Translations under genes and position numbers: made by a program
Shown: positions 1 to 4,666 of the stretch, piece by piece
How the letters are laid out: every line of letters starts with the position of its first letter
Numbering within the stretch: the stretch's first letter is position 1
Notes under the pieces: generated by a model
Databases searched by the model: none
What the model saw: only the letters and a program-made list of their open reading frames with translations
Told to the model about the DNA's origin: nothing
Origin: Candidatus Solibacter sp.
GTDB lineage: Bacteria > Acidobacteriota > Terriglobia > Bryobacterales > Bryobacteraceae
Assembly: GCA_026394025.1 (NCBI GenBank)
Contig: JAPKZC010000289.1
Coordinates: 1 to 7,576, forward strand
Reading direction: 5' to 3'
Length of the DNA stretch: 7,576 nucleotides

Positions 1-2
1 CT

Positions 3-581
3 CCGTGGGGCCAGTACATGGAGATCCACTGGGGCGACCGCTGTCAGCTCTACGTCACGCCTATCGCCGCCGCCGAAGTCTGTGTCGCCCTGATCTCGCA
101 CGATCAGCGCCTGCGCCTGGAAGATGCGCTGCCTGACTTCCCCGAAGTGCAGCGCCGTCTGGCTGCCGCTGGTCCGGCCAACCTCGAGCGCGGCGGAGTC
201 ACCGCATCGCGCCGCCTGAAAGCCGTGTGCCGCGGTAACGTGGCGCTGGTGGGCGACGCTTCCGGCTCCGTCGACGCCATCACCGGGGAAGGGCTCTGCC
301 TCCTCTTCCAGCAATCCATGGCGCTCGCCGCCGCGCTCGAAGCCGGCGATCTCGCGCTCTACCAGACCGCGCACCGGCGCATCGGCCGCCGCCCCGAATG
401 GATGGCGGATCTGATGCTGCTGCTCGACCGCCGCCGCGGCTTGCGTTCGCGCGCCATTCGCGCCCTTGCCGCACGGCCCAATCTCTTCGCCGGTATGCTC
501 GCCATGCACGTTGGCGAACAATCCACCTTGGGTTTCCTCGCCAACAGCCTGTCCCTCGGCTGGCGCATGCTTACCTTATGA
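3..581 (+). CDS. FAD-dependent oxidoreductase (geranylgeranyl reductase/halogenase-like), C-terminal part
   Basis: This is the C-terminal part of a flavoprotein; the N-terminal FAD-binding domain lies before the window. The frame is open from base 3, so the ATG at 18 is internal. What can be seen is the second FAD-contact motif of the geranylgeranyl reductase / class A monooxygenase superfamily, with GNVALVGDASGSVDAITGEG about 73-92 residues after that ATG: the GD pair binds the FAD ribityl chain and the glycines follow. Before it, EIHWGDRCQLYVTPI is a typical substrate-domain strand segment, and an Arg/Leu-rich helical tail follows. Such enzymes reduce or oxidise isoprenoid or polyketide-like substrates; the substrate cannot be read here. 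The stop TGA (579-581) overlaps the ATG of the YceI gene, suggesting translational coupling. Family assignment is good, specific function unknown. Confidence 0.85.
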   Translation, partial: PWGQYMEIHWGDRCQLYVTPIAAAEVCVALISHDQRLRLEDALPDFPEVQRRLAAAGPANLERGGVTASRRLKAVCRGNVALVGDASGSVDAITGEGLCLLFQQSMALAAALEAGDLALYQTAHRRIGRRPEWMADLMLLLDRRRGLRSRAIRALAARPNLFAGMLAMHVGEQSTLGFLANSLSLGWRMLTL

Positions 582-1138
582 TGAAACTGATGCGTCTGTT
601 CCTACCGCTCTGTGTGTCGGCCGTCCTGTTGGCCGCTGGCGATTCGTTGGTCATCGACCCCGCGCAGACCAAGGTTGAATTCACCCTCGGCAGCCTGCTG
701 CACACGGTCCACGGCAACTTCCAGCTCAAGCGCGGTACGCTCCGCTTCGATCCGCAGTCCGGCAAGGCATCCGGCGAACTCGTGGTGGACGCCGCCAGCG
801 GCGAGAGCGGCAACGCTGGCCGCGATCAGAAAATGCACGCCGCCATTCTGGAGAGCACCATGTACCCGGAAATCACTTTCCGTCCCGATCGCGTGGATGG
901 CAAGGTCGCGCCCCAAGGCAGGTCGCAGGTGCAGGTCCACGGAGTGTTCGCCATTCACGGCGCGGGGCACGAGATCTTGCTTCCCGTCACGGTTGACGCC
1001 GCCGCCGGTCAGTACACTGTTGCCGCCACCTTCGAGATTCCCTACGTGAAATGGGGCATGAAAAACCCCAGCACCCTGTTCCTCCGCGTCAACGACAAAG
1101 TGGAGATCACCATCCACACCGTCGCCCGCGGGATGTAG
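578..1138 (+). CDS. YceI-family periplasmic lipid-binding protein
   Basis: The product is about 186 aa, normal for a secreted YceI protein (lipocalin-like beta barrel that binds polyisoprenoids or related amphiphiles). The N-terminus MMKLMRLFLPLCVSAVLLAA is a signal peptide with a basic start and a hydrophobic core; cleavage is probably near residue 20. The mature part starts with DSLVIDPAQTKVEFTLG, matching the family's first strand (D..hS.v.F.v). Later come GNFQLKRGTLRFDP, the DQKMHAAIL/MYPEITF segment around residues 85-105 (family pattern R..hl.s..f.dv..yP.itF) and a final strand with VNDKVEITIHTVA. The start is ATG at 578 or 581. The first overlaps the upstream stop as ATGA, and with no clear Shine-Dalgarno, coupling to the flavoprotein is likely. 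An isoprenoid reductase paired with a polyisoprenoid carrier is suggestive, but that link is inference. Confidence 0.9.
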   Translation: MMKLMRLFLPLCVSAVLLAAGDSLVIDPAQTKVEFTLGSLLHTVHGNFQLKRGTLRFDPQSGKASGELVVDAASGESGNAGRDQKMHAAILESTMYPEITFRPDRVDGKVAPQGRSQVQVHGVFAIHGAGHEILLPVTVDAAAGQYTVAATFEIPYVKWGMKNPSTLFLRVNDKVEITIHTVARGM

Positions 1139-1732
1139 CCGCCTGCGCCGGATCGGCCGAAACCTATGAGCTCGATCAGCTCTCGCTCAACAGCCTCAGG
1201 ACTCGACTCTTCCTGACTTTTCCAGCGCGTCCCGAATGCGCGATCCGTCACCGACAGCCACGATGCGCGCGCGATCAGCCGCGAGGTTATTTCTGCGCCA
1301 GCCGCCTGAGTCTCAGCCGCGCTGACAGCGTTCACCTTCGCGGTTTCCGATGACTGGCTCCCACAAACACCTGCCCCGGTCGCGCCCGAAACCGTCGCCC
1401 GCGATTTCACACGCACTCGCATCCCCGAAGTCATGGTCTCGAATAGCTCGGAATGGAACCACCCGCTCGAGTGGTTCAAGTGGCATGTTTCAAAGAAGAA
1501 ATTCACCCGCGTCCCGGTTCAGAGCCGCCGAAGTGTCGTCTCGCCGTGCACCAGAGCCGTGGCACGGTCACGGTCCCGCATGGCCGTCAACATGGACCGA
1601 ACGTGCGGCATCGCTCGATTCAGCTTATCCGCAACCGGATGGTAAACATATCGTGTTGGTCGAGATGTTGTCGGACCGCCAGGCGCTGGTGAGACTGCCG
1701 GCAGGGGGAGGCCGGAAAGCGACCGCTGGAGC

Positions 1733-1773
1733 AGCGGAGGACCAGCGGAGAAACCGGAGAAACAGCCTCCGCT
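1733..1773. repeat. Inverted repeat, 8-bp stem
   Basis: AGCGGAGG (1733-1740) pairs perfectly with CCTCCGCT (1766-1773) around a 25-base loop that repeats CGGAG motifs. There is no T-run, so it is not a standard terminator. Confidence 0.3.
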
Positions 1774-1780
1774 CTCGTAC

Positions 1781-1804
1781 GGCTAGTGAAATTGGCTATA
1801 GTGA
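1781..1804. repeat. Short imperfect direct repeat before the MarR start
   Basis: GGCTAGTGA (1781-1789) and GGCTATAGTGA (1794-1804) repeat just before ATG 1807. A TATAGT (1797-1802) could be a -10 box, but no -35 is convincing. Possible operator for the regulator; weak evidence. Confidence 0.25.
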
Positions 1805-1810
1805 CCATGA

Positions 1811-2275
1811 GTGCTTCGAAAACGAGCGGCATCGAGGATCTGCAACCACGAGGGCGGCGTACCCCACTTCCTGCGTGAAATCCTCCGGACCCAGCAGGTG
1901 CTCATAGCCGGGTTCTCGCGGCAGGTCGGGATGACGACGTCGCGGTTAGCCCTAATTCGCTCGTTGGCCAGCGCGGGGGAGGACGCCGACGTCATGGATC
2001 TCCCTCGCCAACTCGGGATCGATGCCTCGGCAGTCACGCGGCAGGTCAAGGAGATGGAGGGTGAAGGGCTCGCCCGGCGTCGCGCGGATCCGAAGGATGG
2101 CCGGCGCAGCTCTGTGAGGCTGTCGCCGAAGGGACTCAGGTTGTTCGAGGAGATCCACGAGCGCAGCCACGAGCACGAGCGGGGGTCGCTGTTCTCGATC
2201 ATCAGCGCCGAGGAGATGGTCGTCGCGTCGACGGTTCTCGCGAAAATACGCACCTTCATTCTAGGTCTCCGTTGA
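1811..2275 (+). CDS. MarR-family transcriptional regulator (N-terminus frameshifted)
   Basis: This is a winged-helix MarR-type regulator of about 150 aa, the usual family length. FLREILRTQQVLIAGFSRQ is the first dimerisation helix. LGIDASAVTRQVKEMEGEGL is the helix-turn-helix with recognition helix. RADPKDGRRSSVRLSPKG is the wing, with the D-x-R-D/G-R-R-S-x-x-x-x-L-T/S-x-x-G signature. LFSIISAEEMVVASTVLAKI is the C-terminal dimer helix. The frame's only early start is GTG at 1811, which gives an unlikely leader (MLRKRAASRIC) and no Shine-Dalgarno. ATG at 1807 in the next frame gives MSASKTSGIEDLQ and joins the HEGGVPHFLREIL frame if one C of the CC at 1846-1847 is removed. The native start is therefore probably 1807, with a 1-nt insertion. 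It ends against the DUF4405 gene and probably regulates this unit and itself; its ligand is unknown. Confidence 0.85.
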   Translation: MLRKRAASRICNHEGGVPHFLREILRTQQVLIAGFSRQVGMTTSRLALIRSLASAGEDADVMDLPRQLGIDASAVTRQVKEMEGEGLARRRADPKDGRRSSVRLSPKGLRLFEEIHERSHEHERGSLFSIISAEEMVVASTVLAKIRTFILGLR

Positions 2276-2643
2276 GACGAGAAAGGAGTCGGTCTACGGA
2301 CAGGACAACAAGGAAGTTCAATACCCGCGCGTTCGTGGCCCTTATGATCGCATTCAGCGGGTTCCGACTGCCCGTCACCGGTGCAGCCAACCACGTTTAC
2401 GGTTTCTTGCCGCCAAGCGTGGCGCAGCACGCCTGGATGTCCGCACACAACATTCTCAGTCTCTTGTTCATGATGTTCTCGATCTGGCACATCGTGCTCA
2501 ATCGACGCGTGTTGTGGCGTCAGATCAGGGCGGCGGCTGCATCTGTCCCCGTTGTGAGCCGCGAGGCCATCTCTGCTAGCGTCGTCGTGGCGCTTCTTAC
2601 GTTCCTGTTCGCCGGTCACGGGTTCCATGTCGGAGGACAATGA
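2272..2643 (+). CDS. DUF4405 (cytochrome b-like) membrane protein
   Basis: This is a small integral membrane protein of 115-123 aa with three predicted helices: AFVALMIAFSGFRLPVTGAA, then MSAHNILSLLFMMFSIWHIV, then ISASVVVALLTFLFAGHGF. It carries the histidines that mark DUF4405: NH before the first loop, QHAWMSAHN at the start of helix 2, WHIVLNRR at its end, and GHGFH at the C-terminus. These positions resemble haem-ligating histidines of cytochrome b-type proteins, so a haem redox role at the membrane is plausible but unproven. The TTG at 2272 is the only conventional early start and overlaps the MarR stop, but has no Shine-Dalgarno. A much better site is ACG at 2296, seven bases after AAAGGAG, giving (M)DRTTRKFNTRAF. 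The gene overlaps the following methyltransferase start by ATGA-type coupling. Confidence 0.75.
   Translation: MRRERSRSTDRTTRKFNTRAFVALMIAFSGFRLPVTGAANHVYGFLPPSVAQHAWMSAHNILSLLFMMFSIWHIVLNRRVLWRQIRAAAASVPVVSREAISASVVVALLTFLFAGHGFHVGGQ
2282..2288 (+). promoter_or_regulatory. Shine-Dalgarno AAAGGAG pointing to an ACG codon
   Basis: AAAGGAG lies seven bases upstream of ACG at 2296, in frame with the DUF4405 protein. No ATG, GTG or TTG sits at that distance. This marks 2296 as the ancestral start, altered by one base from ATG, or a rare non-AUG start. Confidence 0.6.
2632..2636 (+). promoter_or_regulatory. Shine-Dalgarno GGAGG for the methyltransferase
   Basis: GGAGG lies inside the last codons of the DUF4405 gene. 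It is three bases before ATG 2640 and six before ATG 2643, so the second ATG is the better start. Confidence 0.65.
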
Positions 2644-3497
2644 TGAAGTTGCCCCAAGTGAATAACGATTTGTACCGGACGATGGGCCACTCCTGGTGGG
2701 ACGATAACGTGGGTCAGTTCAGCGCGATTCGCTTCTTCGTGAATCCCGCCAGGTTCAGCTTCTTCCTGCGCGTACTCGAAAGGGAGCGTATCTCGGGCCA
2801 TGCCACACGAACGGTCCTGGATGTCGGGTGTGGAGGCGGCATTCTGGCAGAGGAGTTTGCACGCGCAGGTTTCCACGTGACAGGTGTCGACCCCGCACCA
2901 GAGTCCATCAAAACCGCGCGAGAGCACGCAGCCGCGTCGGGGTTGGACATCGCGTACGAAACCGGCTCCGGGGAGCGCTTGCCGTTCGCAGAGGCATCGT
3001 TCGATCATGTGGCCTGCTGCGACGTCCTCGAGCATGTCGATGATGTCGCGGGCGTTATCGGGGAGATCGCGCGGGTGCTCAAGCCCGGGGGCCTGTTCCT
3101 CTACGACACCATCAACCGGACGTTTCTGAGCAAGCTTGTAGTCATCAAAGTCATGCAGGAGTGGCCATCCACGTCCTTCGTCGAGCCGAACTTGCACATC
3201 TGGGAGCGGTTCATCACGCCCCCAGAGTTATGCCGTCTGATCGAGCACCACGGCCTAGACCAGCGAGAGTTGCGCGGATCTCGCCCGGGCGCAATCCCAT
3301 CGCCAACCTGCTGGACTTGCGGCGGCGGGCGAAGGGCAAGATATCCTTCAAGGAGTTGGGGCGAAGGCTCGCACTGCATGAAAGCGGCGACCTCAGCGTT
3401 TCCTACATGGGGTACGCGGCGAAGACGGGAACGATCTTGGGCTGACGCGATGCACACTCGGCGTCAAACCGGGCGGCGATGCCCCGCAAGCGCTTGA
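2643..3497 (+). CDS. UbiG-like class I SAM methyltransferase (frameshifted near C-terminus)
   Basis: This is a SAM-dependent methyltransferase close to the UbiG (3-demethylubiquinone O-methyltransferase) branch. Motif I is VLDVGCGGGILAEEFARAG (residues 58-76), the ribose-binding acid is in VTGVDPAPESIK, and motif II is DHVACCDVLEHVDD (121-134), followed by VLKPGGLFLYDTINRT. The N-terminus NNDLYRTMGHSWWDDNVGQF with RFFVNPARF is typical of the subgroup that acts on quinone-like or hydrophobic phenols. Up to residue 212 (ELRG, ending at 3278) the frame is normal. It then runs into an unlikely Arg/Ser/Trp-rich tail to 3497. Moving by one base at 3279-3280 restores a natural C-terminus (SPGRNPIANLLDLRRR...HESGDLSVSYMGYA) with stop at 3445. 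One base was probably deleted. The SAM fold is complete, but loss of the last ~55 residues would likely damage the protein. The true substrate is unknown; ubiquinone synthesis is only one option. Confidence 0.85.
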   Translation: MKLPQVNNDLYRTMGHSWWDDNVGQFSAIRFFVNPARFSFFLRVLERERISGHATRTVLDVGCGGGILAEEFARAGFHVTGVDPAPESIKTAREHAAASGLDIAYETGSGERLPFAEASFDHVACCDVLEHVDDVAGVIGEIARVLKPGGLFLYDTINRTFLSKLVVIKVMQEWPSTSFVEPNLHIWERFITPPELCRLIEHHGLDQRELRGSRPGAIPSPTCWTCGGGRRARYPSRSWGEGSHCMKAATSAFPTWGTRRRRERSWADAMHTRRQTGRRCPASA

Positions 3498-3741
3498 ATC
3501 CGCAGGAAAACCGCCCTCGTCGCCGGCGGCGGGCAGGTTACCAAAGTTCGAAACACGTCCACGATGGGGAGCCAAACTCCTTCTTTGCAACGATTTCCCC
3601 CCACAGTTCGTTAACTCCTCCCACCCATCCTCAAGTCCCGATTTGGCCGACGTTTCGCCCGTTCTGTGTCTCTCCGTTTGCCCATCGCGTCGCCGACATC
3701 GTTGTAAGTCTGTCGCGGGATGGTCTTGATGATTTTGTGAT
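3446..3741. other. Convergent spacer without a clear gene
   Basis: This lies between the restored end of the methyltransferase and the truncated photolyase. I see no conserved domain and no clear stem-loop followed by a T-run. It contains a perfect 10-bp palindrome CAAGCGCTTG (3487-3496). At its right end, on the minus strand, ATG at 3751 begins a 46-residue frame ending at 3611 (MDLNHKIIKTIPRQTYNDVG, then a basic tail). That segment looks more protein-like than its surroundings, but it has no ribosome binding site and I cannot assign it to a family. Confidence 0.4.
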
Positions 3742-4173
3742 TCAGGTCCATGCCGAGGCCACGCAAGCGCCGGTACCTTTGAAGCTCTCGGCGATCACGC
3801 CGCTCTCGCACAGTTTCGACTTCACCTCGCGGTCGCGGGCGACCGCTGCGGGCTCATAACGTCGATTCCACAAAACGGCCGATGCGCCCGATTCCGCCAC
3901 CAACCCGCTCAACGCAGCCGCCGTCGGTCCGCGGCAGATGATCAGCCACGAGCCGCGCCTCTCCAACTCGGCGCGGAGGCTGGCCAGCGAGTGGTGCAAC
4001 CACCAGCGCGAGGCAGCGCCAGGCGGCCAGTCCCCCTCTTCTTCGGGCGCCCAGATGAAAACCGGAATCACCGGCGAGCGGCGTTCCAATACCGCGGCCA
4101 GGGCCGGATTGTCCGCGAGGCGCAGGTCCTGCCGAAACCAGAGCAAAGCCGGTGCGGCGCTCGCGCCGGTCAG
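3742..4173 (-). pseudogene. DNA photolyase/cryptochrome, truncated after the antenna domain
   Basis: The N-terminal alpha/beta domain of a cyclobutane-pyrimidine-dimer photolyase/cryptochrome is clear. LLWFRQDLRLADNPAL is the hallmark first strand. VIPVFIWAPEEEGDW and SRWWLHHSLASLRAELERRG follow, and SAVLWNRRYEPAAVARDREV leads to ESF about 121 residues after TTG 4146. Intact enzymes are roughly 450-500 aa. Here similarity stops near 3780 and the frame ends at 3742, so the linker and the whole FAD-binding catalytic domain are missing and it cannot repair DNA. The start may be CTG at 4173, five bases after GGAGGAG and overlapping the upstream stop as CTGA, or TTG at 4146. There is no ATG or GTG in between. 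It is the last gene of the minus-strand lipid/photorepair cluster. The truncation looks like a rearrangement breakpoint, not a point mutation. Confidence 0.85.
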
Positions 4174-4178
4174 TTTGA

Positions 4179-4185
4179 CTCCTCC
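4179..4185 (-). promoter_or_regulatory. Shine-Dalgarno GGAGGAG for the photolyase remnant
   Basis: On the minus strand GGAGGAG is followed by TCAAA and then CTG (4173-4171), in frame with the photolyase. The SD supports a start at CTG 4173, giving (M)TGASAAPALLWF, instead of the SD-less TTG at 4146. Confidence 0.5.
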
Positions 4186-4449
4186 AGCCCCGCGCCCGCA
4201 AGCAGCGCGTTGATGCGCAGGAACCGGTAGTCGAATTTTTTTGTTCTACGTCACGGTGAACTTTGAGGGCATGGACTGCAACGCCGAGCAGGCCAAACGG
4301 AAGACGGTATCTGACGACGTCGGTCATGCGCGTTCCACCGTCGCGAGCTTCGAATCGATGGGTATGATGCCACAGCCGGTACGGACCGCTCAACTGCACA
4401 TCGGTGAAGCGAAAAGGTGGCTCGCATCTCCGGATTTCGGTGGTCCACC

Positions 4450-4487
4450 TCACCGGAAGGCCATGTAATCACCGGAAGGCCATGTAA
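4450..4487. repeat. Perfect 19-bp tandem duplication
   Basis: TCACCGGAAGGCCATGTAA occurs twice head to tail (4450-4468 and 4469-4487) inside the SRPBCC gene. Removing one copy restores the reading HGLPVRWTTE without a shift, so this is a recent duplication and a direct cause of inactivation. Confidence 0.95.
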
Positions 4488-4666
4488 GCTCAGCCGATAC
4501 CGCAGTTTGGTGCCGGCGGCGATACGGATTGGGCTAGGCGTCAAGATTCGAAACCCCAGCCATGGCGGCGTGATCTCTTCCAGATTGCGGGCATCGGAAA
4601 AGAACGCGAATACCTCATCGAGGGGCCGTGGTATCCACTACTCGCGCCGCAAAGTGTGAAATCGGT

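Larger units (their letters stand above)
1139..1806. other. Gene-free stretch with possible eroded fragments
   Basis: No reading frame here looks like a working gene. The longest frames, on both strands between 1042 and 1907, have proline/serine/arginine-rich shadow-like compositions with no recognisable domain. Two short patches hint at decayed coding DNA. At about 1530-1640 a plus-strand frame contains GTVTVPHG followed 11 residues later by RSI, spaced like the C-terminus of HicA toxins. At about 1620-1710 another plus frame reads PDGKHIVLV...QALVRLPAGGG, like one repeat of a TolB/PD40 propeller. Neither is long enough to name a gene. An 8-bp perfect inverted repeat (1733-1740 with 1766-1773) and a short direct repeat (1781-1804) lie near the right end. 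Confidence 0.5.
4170..4661 (-). pseudogene. SRPBCC-family (polyketide cyclase-like) protein, multiply disrupted
   Basis: Read on the minus strand in three successive frames, this is one SRPBCC/START-like ligand-binding protein of roughly 160 aa. Its order is RPLDEVFAFFSDARNLEEIT, PPWLGFRI, IRIAAGTKLRYRLSLHGLPV, RWTTEIRRCEPPFRFTDVQ, GPYRLWHHTHRFEARDGGTR, MTDVVRYRLPFGLLG, HALKVHRDVEQ and FDYRFLRINALLAGAGLEES. Three lesions break it. TAG at 4640-4638 replaces what is probably a Gln codon near the N-terminus. A 19-bp tandem duplication (4450-4487) shifts the frame in LHGLPV/RWTTE. A run of seven A's (4242-4236) shifts it back before FDYRF. No good start or Shine-Dalgarno remains. The family binds hydrophobic ligands in a helix-grip pocket, and the position between a fatty-acyl methyltransferase and a photolyase is a recurrent arrangement. 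It lies 6-15 bp after the methyltransferase stop. It is clearly non-functional as sequenced. Confidence 0.85.

Noticed and set aside
1042..1506. 154-codon minus-strand frame over the YceI end and the gap
   Set aside because: It overlaps the conserved YceI C-terminus, is rich in Ser/Ala/Thr/Arg without any motif, and has no ribosome site.
1350..1907. 185-codon plus-strand frame
   Set aside because: Pro/Arg/Ser-rich shadow sequence that runs into the regulator gene in another frame; only a short PD40-like patch is suggestive.
1783..2640. 285-codon minus-strand frame opposite MarR and DUF4405
   Set aside because: Antisense shadow; the plus-strand frames carry recognisable domains and this one does not.
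3485..3770. CGCAAGCGC at 3485-3493 and 3762-3770 as an insertion-site duplication
   Set aside because: Nine bases of a GC-rich word can match by chance, and no mobile element lies between them.
3479..3859. Plus-strand frame starting MPRKRLNPQ, resembling a transposase start
   Set aside because: Resemblance ends after about nine residues, and the rest is antisense to the photolyase remnant; no inverted repeats or target duplication were found.
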